DNA from: Aquirufa nivalisilvae
GTDB lineage: Bacteria; Bacteroidota; Bacteroidia; Cytophagales; Spirosomataceae
Assembly: GCF_004307455.1 (NCBI RefSeq)
Contig: NZ_SEWX01000001.1
Span: 1-64,000 of the forward strand
Direction of reading: 5' to 3'
DNA length: 64,000 nucleotides
Shown here: piece by piece, positions 45,354 to 54,388 of the stretch
Layout: every line of letters starts with the position of its first letter
Position numbering within the stretch: position 1 is the stretch's first letter
Program-made: the position numbers and the translations under genes
The notes under the pieces: generated by a model
Database searches by the model: none
Told to the model about the DNA's origin: nothing
The model's input: only the letters and a program-made list of their open reading frames with translations

Positions 45354-46244
45354 ATGTCGCAACAATCACAAGAACAGTATCAATTTATAGAAAGTATTCT
45401 CCGTCAAAATTTAGGAGAAATTGGGACGATTGAAGATTTTCAATTTTTCTATGGAGGTAATTTTAATCTGGCTGTTCGTGTCAAAGTTGCACAAGGTGAA
45501 TATTTCATCAAATGGAATCAAGGTGATCACCAGGGATTATTCCAAGCAGAAGCCAAAAATTTAGGTTTAATTGCCTCGACAGGTACTATTCCTGTTCCAC
45601 AAGTATTAGGTGTGGGACAAATGGATGAAAAAGAATACCTCGTCATGGAATGTATTCCAACGGCAGAAAAAAAAGAAAATTATTGGAGTGACTTTGGAAT
45701 TAAATTGGCTCTATTGCATCAAAACAATGCGCATCAAGGACATGGGTTAGGCTATGACAATTTCATAGGTGCGGCCAAACAAGTGAACCATTGGGACAAA
45801 AATGGCGTATCATTTTTCATTCAAAACCGTTTGAAATTTCAAGTAGACACAGCCTCTTACCATAGAAAAATTGATGGGGCAACAAATGAGGCATTTGAAA
45901 AACTGTACGACAAAATTCCTTCCATCATTCCCAATGAACAATCTGCATTATTGCATGGAGACTTATGGTCAGGGAATGCCATGGTGAACCAACATGGTTT
46001 AGTGAGTTTGGTTGATCCTTCTTGCTATTATGGTTTAAGAGAGGCTGAAATTGCCTTCACTACGATGTTTGGTGGATTTGAAAAAGAATTTTATGAAGCA
46101 TACCATGAATCATTCCCAATATTGAAAGGATTTCATGAGCGGATTCCACTTTACAATCTATACCCTTTGATGGTACACGTAAACCTATTTGGGGAGGGTT
46201 ATCTTCCAGCAGTAAATAAAATCCTAGATTCTTATTTGAATTAA
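45354..46244 (+). CDS. Fructosamine kinase family protein
   Basis: A 296-residue kinase-fold enzyme from the ATG at 45354. YGGNFNLAVRVKVAQGEYFIKWN is the nucleotide-binding start, LLHGDLWSGNA (catalytic loop, Asp about 204) and LVDPSCYYGLREAEIAFTTMFGGF carry the activation segment. Such enzymes phosphorylate fructosamines, undoing protein glycation. Its stop overlaps the ispH stop by 4 bp in convergent orientation. Confidence 0.88.
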   Translation: MSQQSQEQYQFIESILRQNLGEIGTIEDFQFFYGGNFNLAVRVKVAQGEYFIKWNQGDHQGLFQAEAKNLGLIASTGTIPVPQVLGVGQMDEKEYLVMECIPTAEKKENYWSDFGIKLALLHQNNAHQGHGLGYDNFIGAAKQVNHWDKNGVSFFIQNRLKFQVDTASYHRKIDGATNEAFEKLYDKIPSIIPNEQSALLHGDLWSGNAMVNQHGLVSLVDPSCYYGLREAEIAFTTMFGGFEKEFYEAYHESFPILKGFHERIPLYNLYPLMVHVNLFGEGYLPAVNKILDSYLN

Positions 46245-47479
46245 GCCTGTTCTAGCGACCAGTTTTCCACAACCTGGTCAACGTTCTTCGCATCAGGGAA
46301 AAAAGAAACCAGTTTTCGGAGAATTTCTTCAATTACGGCATCTGGACAAGACGCTCCACAGGTCAGTAAAACCCGTACTTTAGGCTTTTGGGGAATAAAG
46401 TTTTGAATGAAAACTTCCTCTTTCTTTTTATTATCAAAATGAAGAATTTCGTGTTCAGAAATCAATTTTTCGGCAGACTTAATAAAGTAGGAAGGTAATT
46501 TTTCATGACATAAATCTACCAAATGCGAAGTATTAGAGGAATTATATCCCCCAGCAATAATGGCAAAATCTGCCTCCTCAGCTATTAAACCATACGTAGC
46601 ACTCTGGTTATCATTGGTGGCATAACACAGGGTATCCCGGGTATCTGCAAAATGAGACGTTATTTGATGGGACTCCAACTGATAAAATTGGACAATTTCA
46701 GCTTTCAAATACTCCACAATTTCTTGGGTATCTATCGCCAGCATGGTGGTTTGATTAACCACGCCTATTCTCTGCAAATCCTTTTCAGGATCAAAGCCTT
46801 TTGAATATTGACCTTCAAATTCTTCATAAAACTCTTGTGAAGACTTTTCCTTACGGATATAATAGGCTAATTGTTTAGCTTGATCCAAATCTTTCACAAT
46901 GAGCGTAGGGGTAACTACCTGAGAATGAGAAAAAGTAGCTTTAGTTTCCTCATGACTTGGTTTTCCATGAACTACTACTGTGTATTTATTCTGCCCAATT
47001 TGATTCGCTCGATTCCAAACTTTTTCCACAAATGGACAAGTGGTATCATACGCATATAAATCTATGCCTATTTCATCCAAAATAGCATGAATTTCTAAGG
47101 TTGTGCCAAAGGCTGGGATGATGACAATATCATCTTTGGTTAAAGTCTCCCATGCCACCAACTGATTTCCATAGGTATCTTGAATAAACCTAACACCTAA
47201 TTCCAACAAATCGGCATTAACAGCTGGATTATGAATCATTTCAGAAAGAAGAAATATCCGCTTTTGTGGATTATCTTCAATGATTTTATAGGCAGTTTCA
47301 ACCGCATTTTCAACGCCATAGCAAAAGCCAAAATGACGAGATAGTAGTATTTCTACCGGGCCAAAATCAAAAACAGAAGGCTTAAAGTCCTTTTTGAGCT
47401 TATCTCCCAAGCGGCGAACTTCCTTGACTCGACTAATCAATTCACTTTTAAATAAAGAAGGAATAGAAAAAGACTTCAT
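46241..47479 (-). CDS. ispH: 4-Hydroxy-3-methylbut-2-enyl diphosphate reductase
   Basis: Last MEP pathway enzyme (EC 1.17.7.4), a [4Fe-4S] protein making IPP and DMAPP. From the ATG at 47479 it has 412 residues, the long form found in Bacteroidota, cyanobacteria and plants. Cluster ligands lie in HFGFCYGVENA, YDTTCPFVEKVW and LTCGASCPD; the EVFIQNF and THQ-like VNQTTM segments fit. An in-frame ATG at 47557 would add 26 residues and is less like the family. Confidence 0.94.
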   Translation of the reverse strand: MKSFSIPSLFKSELISRVKEVRRLGDKLKKDFKPSVFDFGPVEILLSRHFGFCYGVENAVETAYKIIEDNPQKRIFLLSEMIHNPAVNADLLELGVRFIQDTYGNQLVAWETLTKDDIVIIPAFGTTLEIHAILDEIGIDLYAYDTTCPFVEKVWNRANQIGQNKYTVVVHGKPSHEETKATFSHSQVVTPTLIVKDLDQAKQLAYYIRKEKSSQEFYEEFEGQYSKGFDPEKDLQRIGVVNQTTMLAIDTQEIVEYLKAEIVQFYQLESHQITSHFADTRDTLCYATNDNQSATYGLIAEEADFAIIAGGYNSSNTSHLVDLCHEKLPSYFIKSAEKLISEHEILHFDNKKKEEVFIQNFIPQKPKVRVLLTCGASCPDAVIEEILRKLVSFFPDAKNVDQVVENWSLEQA

Positions 47480-47682
47480 TTTTTTAAAATTTCTTTTTTC
47501 AGTTCTGCCATTGGCAAACCGATACTTTAAAACAGATTGATCAAGATCCTCTTTCATTTACACAACCTTAATAACTAATAAATTGATTAACAGTTTTCAA
47601 ATTTACCAATTGATTTACAATTCTATTCAAGATTAAAAAAATAACCACTTAATAAATCTAGCATTAAATATTATAGTAAATC

Positions 47683-47713
47683 TTGGCAAATCAGTATAGT
47701 TATAATATTTTTG
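47683..47713 (+). promoter_or_regulatory. Promoter of the operon starting at 47768
   Basis: TTG (47683-47685), 20 bp, TATTTTTG (47706-47713). A single ACCACTTA (47644-47651), resembling one LytTR half-site, lies 31 bp upstream of the -33 element. Confidence 0.55.
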
Positions 47714-47767
47714 TAGCTGATTTTCTTCTCAACATTCCTGTTTCTACACGTTAAGCCAAAAAAAAGT

Positions 47768-48382
47768 ATGAACAAATCTACTTCATCGAAAGTCCGATTT
47801 TGGCAGAAAATGGATAAAAAACCCATCGGTGTTTTCTTCATTTCCTTCGTGAAATACCCAATTAACATATTATATGCGGGGTTAGGAATCATCGTATTCA
47901 TGTTTAGTTATCAATCATCTTTTTCTGAAAAACCTGTTGAACCAGGCTTTTTTGCTGGTAAAATCGTTTTTGATGAAGAAGATTATCACCGTATTGAGAC
48001 TAAGAATATTGAAGCTCGAGTTAAAAATGAAATGGGAAATCCTGTTTTGACGCTCACTTGCACACAGGAAAAAAATCTAGAATCCGTTTATTTGAAAATC
48101 TTTAAGATTAAAGGTCCTGGTACCTATTTTATACCAGGAGATGGAGAAATTTCCAACATTGGTAATTTGATTAAGAACCTAGATAACTACCAGGATAAAA
48201 ACAATTTCTTCGAATCTAGTTTACCTAATAAAGAAGGAGTTAAGAATGGCGTAGGCCGTGTCAATATCACAAAAATCACTTCGAATTTTGTAGAAGGTGA
48301 ATTAATTCTGATCGCCAATAATCCAAAAGGGCAACAAGCTGTGCTTGAATCTGCCAAATTCAAAGTAGCTTTGCAGAACTAA
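47768..48382 (+). CDS. Uncharacterised membrane-anchored protein
   Basis: A 204-residue protein with one transmembrane helix at about 25-47 after a basic start, then a soluble beta-rich domain facing outward (KIVFDEEDYHRIE to KFKVALQN). I do not recognise the family; the domain layout recalls small Bacteroidota lipoprotein-type beta-sandwiches but there is no lipobox. It has its own promoter and is 16 bp before the next gene, so it starts a likely operon reaching xth and the nuclease gene. Confidence 0.6.
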   Translation: MNKSTSSKVRFWQKMDKKPIGVFFISFVKYPINILYAGLGIIVFMFSYQSSFSEKPVEPGFFAGKIVFDEEDYHRIETKNIEARVKNEMGNPVLTLTCTQEKNLESVYLKIFKIKGPGTYFIPGDGEISNIGNLIKNLDNYQDKNNFFESSLPNKEGVKNGVGRVNITKITSNFVEGELILIANNPKGQQAVLESAKFKVALQN

Positions 48383-48398
48383 ATGTTCCTGCTTACAC

Positions 48399-48764
48399 AT
48401 GGATTTTGAACCAAGCATCGTTTCTTCTGAATGGAATCAAATACTTGATTTCTTAGAAAATCAATTTAATAAAAGACCTGCTGATGTAGATTCTGTTCTT
48501 TTTTTGATTGGTGTACAAGAATTGGGTAAAGGACATGTAACATTTACAAAAGAACAAAAACAGGATTTAATGCACATTGCCACTTGTAAAGTTTTAAGTT
48601 TTAGTGGATTTTACACGTTAGAAGGCTTGGATGCTGATGGTTGGCCACATTGGAATTTAGTGCAAGCTGTCCCACAAATGCCCTTAAAAGAACAAGAAAT
48701 TCTCATTAAAGCTCATATCATTCAATATTTCAAATCTGAAGTATTTAGTTCAGAACAAGAATAA
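48399..48764 (+). CDS. Conserved hypothetical protein
   Basis: A 121-residue cytosolic protein with a helical pattern and the striking segment MHIATCKVLSFSGFYTLEGLDADGWPHW. I recognise it as a type seen in other Bacteroidota but not a function. It lies 16 bp after the gene at 47768 and 4 bp before xth, so it is probably cotranscribed with DNA repair genes. Confidence 0.65.
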   Translation: MDFEPSIVSSEWNQILDFLENQFNKRPADVDSVLFLIGVQELGKGHVTFTKEQKQDLMHIATCKVLSFSGFYTLEGLDADGWPHWNLVQAVPQMPLKEQEILIKAHIIQYFKSEVFSSEQE

Positions 48765-48768
48765 GCCT

Positions 48769-49530
48769 ATGAAAATAATTTCCTATAACGTCAATGGAAT
48801 TAGAGCCGCTATACAAAAAGGTTTTATTGATTGGCTGAAAGAAGAGAATCCAGATATCATTTGTTTGCAAGAGCTAAAAGCTGACATTGATCAAGTAGAC
48901 ACCTCGGAAATTGAGGCATTGGGATATCAAATTTATTGGCATTCTGCCCAAAAGAAAGGGTACTCTGGGGTAGCCATTTTTTCTAAAATTTCGCCCAAAG
49001 CCGTCACGATTGGCTGTGGCATTGAAAAATATGATGCAGAAGGCCGTGTTATCCGAGCTGATTTCGAGGATTTTTCTGTCATGAGTGTTTATATGCCCTC
49101 TGGATCCAGTGGTGATGAAAGACAAGGATTTAAAATGATTTGGTTATCCGATTTCCATCAATACATTGAAGAATTAAAAAAAGAAATTCCTCACCTGATC
49201 ATTTCTGGTGATTACAATATTTGCCATAAACCCATCGACATTCATAATCCAAAATCTAATGCCAATAGCTCTGGATTTTTACCGGAAGAAAGAGAGTGGA
49301 TGGAAAACTTCATTCAATCAGGATTTGTGGATTCATTCCGACATATCAATTCTGAACCTCATCATTACAGTTGGTGGAGTTATCGAGCTGGTGCCAGAGG
49401 AAAGAATTTAGGTTGGCGTATTGATTATCATTTGGTGAGTGAGCCATTGCGTGATCGTATTGCTCATGCCCAAATTTTACCCGAAGTAAAACATTCTGAC
49501 CACTGCCCAGTGGTCATCCATCTAAACTAA
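48769..49530 (+). CDS. xth: Exodeoxyribonuclease III
   Basis: Exonuclease III / AP endonuclease of 253 residues for base-excision repair. ISYNVNGIRAA (about 4-14), LQELKAD (metal-binding Glu), SGDYNICH (catalytic Asp-Asn) and HSDHCPVV (catalytic Asp-His near the end) are complete. It sits tightly between the conserved hypothetical gene (4-bp gap) and the ferredoxin-like gene (6-bp gap). Confidence 0.96.
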   Translation: MKIISYNVNGIRAAIQKGFIDWLKEENPDIICLQELKADIDQVDTSEIEALGYQIYWHSAQKKGYSGVAIFSKISPKAVTIGCGIEKYDAEGRVIRADFEDFSVMSVYMPSGSSGDERQGFKMIWLSDFHQYIEELKKEIPHLIISGDYNICHKPIDIHNPKSNANSSGFLPEEREWMENFIQSGFVDSFRHINSEPHHYSWWSYRAGARGKNLGWRIDYHLVSEPLRDRIAHAQILPEVKHSDHCPVVIHLN

Positions 49531-49536
49531 TTTCTA

Positions 49537-49839
49537 ATGTATTACGAAAAACACGTATTTATTTGTACCAACGATAAGCAAGCTCCCAAAAAATGTTGCG
49601 GCTCTGAACATGGTATGGCCTTAGTAGAAGCATTCAAAGCTAAATGGGCGGAATCGGGGAATGATCAAAAAATCAGAATTCAAAAATCAGGATGTTTAGA
49701 CTTCTGTGGAAAAGGCCCAAGTATGGTCGTATATCCAGAAGGGGTATTCTATGGTAATGTACAATTAGAAGATGTTGCCGAGATTACTGAAAAGCACTTA
49801 ATTGGAAACGAGATTGTATCTCGACTTGAAATTGGATAA
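49537..49839 (+). CDS. Thioredoxin-like [2Fe-2S] ferredoxin domain protein
   Basis: A 100-residue protein with cysteines placed like thioredoxin-fold [2Fe-2S] ferredoxins: HVFICTN (C10), KKCCGSEHG (C20, C21), KSGCLDFCGKGP (C53, C57). It could be an electron carrier; the partner is unknown. It lies 6 bp after xth and 8 bp before the nuclease gene. Some RecB-type nucleases are Fe-S proteins, but this one lacks the nuclease and the nuclease lacks the Cys residues, so any link is speculation. Confidence 0.85.
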   Translation: MYYEKHVFICTNDKQAPKKCCGSEHGMALVEAFKAKWAESGNDQKIRIQKSGCLDFCGKGPSMVVYPEGVFYGNVQLEDVAEITEKHLIGNEIVSRLEIG

Positions 49840-49847
49840 ATTGCATC

Positions 49848-50471
49848 ATGCTGTATCGTTTATACCCTACCCTACTCAATTCTTACGCTTTATATTTAAA
49901 CCAATCTCGAGATGCAAACGGCAAAATTATTGTCGATGAAATTGAGATGATTGAGCGCATCAATCGAGTTAAAAAGCCAACTACAGCCGCGCAAAAAAAA
50001 GGGGTGGATTTTGAACGAGCGGTAACACTAGGAGAAGGAGAAGAATTGTTCCAGGAAGGAATCATTGATAAAGCGAGGGAATTATTGCCTACTAAATATA
50101 AAACCCAGTTTTATGTAGAATCTCGCTATAAAAACGCCATGATTTATGGTTATGTAGATGGTGTAGGAGAAAAAACTGCTTTTGATTTAAAAAGTACTTC
50201 TTTTTATGAACCCGGTCGTTTTGCTAAAAACCACCAAAATCTATATTTGTTAGGTCTTCAGAAATACGGCATCGAGCAATTGGATTATGTCGTTACTGAC
50301 TTTAAAGACGTATATGTAGAATCTTACCCATTGCAATCGGTCGATTTCAATCCTTTATATCAACAAATAGAGCGTTTCATTTCCTTTTTAGAGGAAAATA
50401 AAAAATTCATTCGAGATAAAAAGATATTTGATCGCAAGGCGAATGACAATCAATTATCCTTATTTGAATAA
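49848..50471 (+). CDS. RecB/Cas4-like PD-(D/E)XK nuclease with clamp-binding tail
   Basis: A 207-residue protein with the nuclease signature: KGVDFERAV (about 51-59), GYVDGVG (D104), AFDLKST (D113, K115) and HQNLYLLGLQ (Q130, Y133), the order found in RecB/Cas4-type cores. The tail ends NDNQLSLFE: QLSLF at 202-206 is a canonical sliding-clamp (DnaN) binding motif. No Fe-S cysteines. It closes the run 47768-50471. The last 22 bp, including the codons for QLSLF, overlap the HAD gene on the other strand. Substrate unknown; repair or replication-coupled processing is inferred. Confidence 0.75.
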   Translation: MLYRLYPTLLNSYALYLNQSRDANGKIIVDEIEMIERINRVKKPTTAAQKKGVDFERAVTLGEGEELFQEGIIDKARELLPTKYKTQFYVESRYKNAMIYGYVDGVGEKTAFDLKSTSFYEPGRFAKNHQNLYLLGLQKYGIEQLDYVVTDFKDVYVESYPLQSVDFNPLYQQIERFISFLEENKKFIRDKKIFDRKANDNQLSLFE

Positions 50472-51157
50472 ATTTCTAAGTGATTTTTCACTTGTTTTAG
50501 ATCAGAGATTTGCCAAATAGCTTCTGAAGCATCTGACAAATTATAATGAATCGCAGGAATTCCTGCTTGATTGGCACCATGTATGTCGGCATGCCAATTG
50601 TCCCCTACCATCAAAGCTTCCTGGGCAGAACAATTTGCTCGTCGGAGTGCATATTCGAAAAATGCTATTTCCGGCTTTTTTGCTCCCACACCTTGAGATG
50701 TGATTAGTTCCTTAAAATGATGTCCTAGACCCGAAGAGGCTACTTTAATATGTTGAATATCTTCAAATCCATTGGTTAAAATATATAAAGGGTAGTGCTC
50801 CGAAATAGCTTCTACTAATTCTTTGGCTCCCTCCATTAAATGGGTTTTACGTGGTGTTCTAAACAGAAATTGTTCTGAAAATTCCTCAGCAGGTCCTTGT
50901 ACATCAATCGCTTCGAAAAAGCGTAAAAACCGAGATTCGCGTAAATCACTTTGGGAGATTAAGCCCATTTGATAATCATCCCATAAAGCTGTGTTGATTT
51001 GCTGGTATATATCCCAAATAGAAGAGATTGATAGAGGACTTTGTTTGTCTAAACCAAATTCTTCCACTAACTCGAATATAACCTCTTGGGAATTACGGTC
51101 ATGATCCCACAAAGTATGGTCCCAATCAAAAAAAATGGCTTTAGGCTGAAATATCAT
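50450..51157 (-). CDS. HAD-family YjjG-like nucleotidase
   Basis: A 235-residue phosphatase. FFDWDHTLWDHDRNS (about 9-23) carries the two Asp nucleophile/acid residues, LTNGF the second motif, KKPE the Lys, and MVGDNWHADI the third. YjjG enzymes dephosphorylate non-canonical pyrimidine nucleotides; members of this group are usual in Bacteroidota. Its predicted transcript start coincides with the ATG, so the mRNA would be leaderless. It is divergent from the exonuclease gene with overlapping promoters. Confidence 0.88.
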   Translation of the reverse strand: MIFQPKAIFFDWDHTLWDHDRNSQEVIFELVEEFGLDKQSPLSISSIWDIYQQINTALWDDYQMGLISQSDLRESRFLRFFEAIDVQGPAEEFSEQFLFRTPRKTHLMEGAKELVEAISEHYPLYILTNGFEDIQHIKVASSGLGHHFKELITSQGVGAKKPEIAFFEYALRRANCSAQEALMVGDNWHADIHGANQAGIPAIHYNLSDASEAIWQISDLKQVKNHLEIYSNKDN

Positions 51158-51161
51158 CCAA

Positions 51162-51190
51162 CAAAGGTAATAATCATTTACCTTTGCAAA
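51162..51190. promoter_or_regulatory. Overlapping divergent promoters in a palindrome
   Basis: CAAAGGTAA (51162-51170), TAATCAT, TTACCTTTG (51178-51186). Each arm is a TACCTTTG -7 element: minus for the HAD gene, plus for the exonuclease gene. The minus promoter has TTTG at 51187-51190 as -33. The two cannot be used at once. Confidence 0.6.
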
Positions 51191-51210
51191 GCCTTTATGA
51201 GCAATTTACT

Positions 51211-52020
51211 ATGGAGCATCAACTGAAATTAACCAAACCGCTTGCCTTCTTTGATTTAGAAACAACCGGAATACAGGTACAAAAAGATAGAATCGTGGAG
51301 ATTTCCATAGCTAAGGCAAATATTGATGGATCGGTTGACATTAAAACGAGACGTGTAAACCCAGGCATTCCAATTCCATTGGAAGCCTCTTTAGTTCATG
51401 GAATTTATGATGAGGACGTCAAGGATGAGCCCAATTTCAAGCAAATTGCAAAATCCATGGCTCAATTTTTAGAAGGTTGCGATTTAGCGGGTTTTAATTC
51501 CAACCGCTTTGACGTGCCTATGTTGGTAGAAGAATTTCTTCGTAGTGATGTTGATTTTGATACAAAAAACAGAAGATTGGTTGATGCTCAGCGAATTTTC
51601 CACATGATGGAGCCTCGTAATTTAACTGCGGCCTACAAGTTTTATTGTCAAAAAGATTTGATTGGCGCTCATGGTGCGGAAGCCGATGTCTTAGCTACTT
51701 TGGAAGTATTAAATGCCCAAGTAAAGCATTACGAAAACACTTCCATGAAAGATGCGGAAGGAAACGAATACTTCCCTATTCAGAATGATGTAGCTGTTTT
51801 ACATCAATTAAGTGCTTCTAATTCCATTGATTTTGCCAATCGCATGGTCTATAATAAAGATCAAGTAGCGGTATTCAACTTTGGCAAATACATTGGAAGA
51901 CCCATTGCCGATGTTTTAAAAACTGATCCTTCTTACTATGATTGGATGATGAAAGGCGATTTCCCTATGGATACCAAACGTAAATTAACCGAAATTAAAT
52001 TAAAAGGTTTTCAGCGTTAG
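51211..52020 (+). CDS. DEDD-type 3'-5' exonuclease
   Basis: A 269-residue DnaQ-like exonuclease from the ATG at 51211; a TTG at 51184 would lie inside the promoter. FFDLETTG (D15, E17 region), GFNSNRFDVPML, and HGAEADVLAT (about 148-157) supply DEDDh residues. The C-terminal part (VFNFGKYIGRPIADVLKTDPSYYDWM, about 220-245) is the small FGKYKG-type domain often fused to such exonucleases. It is not DNA polymerase III epsilon by context; a repair or RNA-trimming role is possible. Confidence 0.88.
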   Translation: MEHQLKLTKPLAFFDLETTGIQVQKDRIVEISIAKANIDGSVDIKTRRVNPGIPIPLEASLVHGIYDEDVKDEPNFKQIAKSMAQFLEGCDLAGFNSNRFDVPMLVEEFLRSDVDFDTKNRRLVDAQRIFHMMEPRNLTAAYKFYCQKDLIGAHGAEADVLATLEVLNAQVKHYENTSMKDAEGNEYFPIQNDVAVLHQLSASNSIDFANRMVYNKDQVAVFNFGKYIGRPIADVLKTDPSYYDWMMKGDFPMDTKRKLTEIKLKGFQR

Positions 52021-52056
52021 CCCCCTAGATAATTTCTATTTTGTCAGTTTATTTCC

Positions 52057-52064
52057 TATTTTTG
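52057..52064 (+). promoter_or_regulatory. nuoKLMN -7 element
   Basis: TATTTTTG matches TAnnTTTG, 62 bp before nuoK. A TTTTG lies 13 bp upstream, shorter than the usual spacing. Confidence 0.45.
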
Positions 52065-52125
52065 CCCCGCATAAAAGCATTCGTTTGAATAGGCAATTTG
52101 TTTATTTGACCATTACATTTTTACC

Positions 52126-52455
52126 ATGCAATCCATACCAGAAATAATACGTACCATTCCATTGACCAATTACATCATGCTGAGTTCAGCATTGTTTTGC
52201 ATTGGAATATTGGGTGTACTTACTCGCCGAAATGCCATCATCGTATTTATGGCTATAGAATTAATGTTAAATGCGGTAAATTTATTACTGGCGGCATTTT
52301 CTTCCTATTACTCCGATCCTTCAGGGCAGATATTTGTCTTTTTTATTATGGCCGTAGCTGCTGCCGAAGTAGCTGTGGGATTGGCCATTATCGTTATGAT
52401 TTATCGTAACATTCAAAGCATCGATATTGGTGTGCTTAATAAGTTAAAAAATTAA
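52126..52455 (+). CDS. nuoK: NADH-quinone oxidoreductase subunit K
   Basis: Membrane subunit of complex I, 109 residues with three helices; the conserved Glu residues lie in [13 protein letters not shown] and the ending [19 protein letters not shown] is diagnostic. It is the first gene of the nuoKLMN run; nuoJ, usually just before it, is not here. Confidence 0.95.
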   Translation: MQSIPEIIRTIPLTNYIMLSSALFCIGILGVLTRRNAIIVFMAIELMLNAVNLLLAAFSSYYSDPSGQIFVFFIMAVAAAEVAVGLAIIVMIYRNIQSIDIGVLNKLKN

Positions 52456-52485
52456 TTTCAGCACAATTTCATCGCATATTCGACT

Positions 52486-54366
52486 ATGTCATTACTCCTA
52501 TTAATTCCTCTTTTACCACTGATTGGTTTTGCCATCAATGGTTTGGCTTATCCGAAATTATCGAAATCAATCGCTGGAATCGTTGGAACCATCCCTCCAT
52601 TAGTTGCTTTCGTTATTTCTCTTCAGCTGTTTTTAAATTTTGATGGTCAAACTCAAATCATTCAATTAGCGGATTGGATTAAAGTTGCTGATTTAAGTAT
52701 TCCTTTTGCATTCCAAATAGATGCCTTATCCATCATGATGCTGTTGGTTATCACCGGTGTAGGTACTTTAATCCATTTGTATTCCATGGGCTATATGGCA
52801 CATGACGCTGGTTTTGGTAAGTTTTTCTCCTTTTTAAACCTGTTTATCTTCTTCATGTTGATTTTGGTTTTAGGGGCTAACTTCACCGTATTATTCATTG
52901 GATGGGAAGGAGTAGGTTTATGCTCTTATTTGTTAATTGGCTTCTGGAATCAAAAGAATAGTTATGGAGATGCTGCCAGAAAAGCCTTCATTATGAACCG
53001 TATTGGAGATTTAGGTTTCTTAGTAGGTATATTTTTATTGATTCAAGAATTTGGCACAACAGATTACCAAACGATTTTTTCTACCATCAAAGACGGAACC
53101 GAAGTAGGCAATATTGGCTTAATCGCTTTCTGCTTATTCATAGGGGCGATGGGTAAGTCAGCCCAAATACCGCTATTTACTTGGTTACCCGATGCCATGG
53201 CAGGTCCAACACCCGTTTCTGCATTAATACATGCTGCTACCATGGTGACAGCTGGGATTTACATGGTTATTCGTGCTAATGCCTTGTTTGAATTAAGTCC
53301 AGAGGTTTTACATTTTGTAGGCTGGATTGGACTAGCCACGGCTTTATTAGGTGCGGCTATTGGTTTATTCCAAAATGACATCAAAAAAGTGTTGGCCTAT
53401 TCAACAGTCTCTCAATTGGGATACATGTTTATGGGTCTAGGAGCATCTGCTTATACTGCTTCTTTTTTCCATGTTATGACTCACGCTTTTTTCAAAGCTT
53501 TATTATTCTTAGGAGCTGGTTCGGTGATACATGCCATGTCGGATGAACAAGACATTCGCAAAATGGGTGGCTTGAAAAGCAAAATGCCGATTACCTATAT
53601 TACCTTCCTTTTAGGAACCATCGCTATCTCTGGTATTCCTCCATTTGCTGGATTCTTTTCTAAGGATGAAATACTAGCAGCTTTATATCACCACGATTTT
53701 GCTATGTGGTGTTTAGCCATTTTAGGTTCTGCATTGACTTCCTTTTACATGTTCCGTGTGTTTATCTTAACATTCTGGGGCGACTTTAGAGGAACTGAAA
53801 AACAGGCACATCATTTGCATGAATCTCCTTGGAGCATGACAATCCCTTTGATTATCTTGGCGGTATTCTCCGTAGGTGGAGGTTTCATCAACCTGCCTCA
53901 TTTTGCTGGAGGAAATGAATTTTTAGCTCATTGGTTAGCTCCGATTTTACCTGAGCCTCATACTGCTGGTGAAGTTTCTTTATTTAGTTTGGAAATGGGT
54001 GCTCCATTATTAGCTGCATTCCTGCCTGCCATTTTCGCCATCTATTATTTCGGAATTCAGAAAGCCGTTCCAGGAAATGATGAGTCTATTCAAGGTATCC
54101 AAAAAGTCATTTATCGTAAATTCTACATTGATGAATTATACGATTTCGTATTTGTTCGTCCCATCCAAGTATTATCAACCTTCTTTGCGCAGGTAATTGA
54201 TTTCTTGGTGATCGATTTAATCGTGGAAGGTGTTGGTAAAACGGTTAAAACTGCCTCAGATGAAATTAGAAAAGCTCAAACAGGAAATGTAGGTTACTAT
54301 ATTTTTATGATGGTCGTTTCTATTGCGCTTATCTTAGTTTTAACGCTTCGCTCACGAATATTATAA
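52486..54366 (+). CDS. nuoL: NADH-quinone oxidoreductase subunit L
   Basis: Large antiporter-like complex I subunit, 626 residues with about 15 membrane helices. GWEGVGLCSYLLIGFW (about 140-155), AFIMNRIGDLGFL, LPDAMAGPTPVSALIHAATMVTAGIY (about 233-258), and LAYSTVSQLGYM are family signatures; the lateral helix lies at the C-terminus. Gap to nuoK 30 bp, to nuoM 22 bp. Confidence 0.97.
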   Translation: MSLLLLIPLLPLIGFAINGLAYPKLSKSIAGIVGTIPPLVAFVISLQLFLNFDGQTQIIQLADWIKVADLSIPFAFQIDALSIMMLLVITGVGTLIHLYSMGYMAHDAGFGKFFSFLNLFIFFMLILVLGANFTVLFIGWEGVGLCSYLLIGFWNQKNSYGDAARKAFIMNRIGDLGFLVGIFLLIQEFGTTDYQTIFSTIKDGTEVGNIGLIAFCLFIGAMGKSAQIPLFTWLPDAMAGPTPVSALIHAATMVTAGIYMVIRANALFELSPEVLHFVGWIGLATALLGAAIGLFQNDIKKVLAYSTVSQLGYMFMGLGASAYTASFFHVMTHAFFKALLFLGAGSVIHAMSDEQDIRKMGGLKSKMPITYITFLLGTIAISGIPPFAGFFSKDEILAALYHHDFAMWCLAILGSALTSFYMFRVFILTFWGDFRGTEKQAHHLHESPWSMTIPLIILAVFSVGGGFINLPHFAGGNEFLAHWLAPILPEPHTAGEVSLFSLEMGAPLLAAFLPAIFAIYYFGIQKAVPGNDESIQGIQKVIYRKFYIDELYDFVFVRPIQVLSTFFAQVIDFLVIDLIVEGVGKTVKTASDEIRKAQTGNVGYYIFMMVVSIALILVLTLRSRIL

Positions 54367-54388
54367 TTCATATTTGAAAAAATAAGGT

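Noticed and set aside
51184-51210. Upstream TTG start for the exonuclease
   Set aside because: It lies inside the TACCTTTG promoter element, so it would not be in the mRNA.
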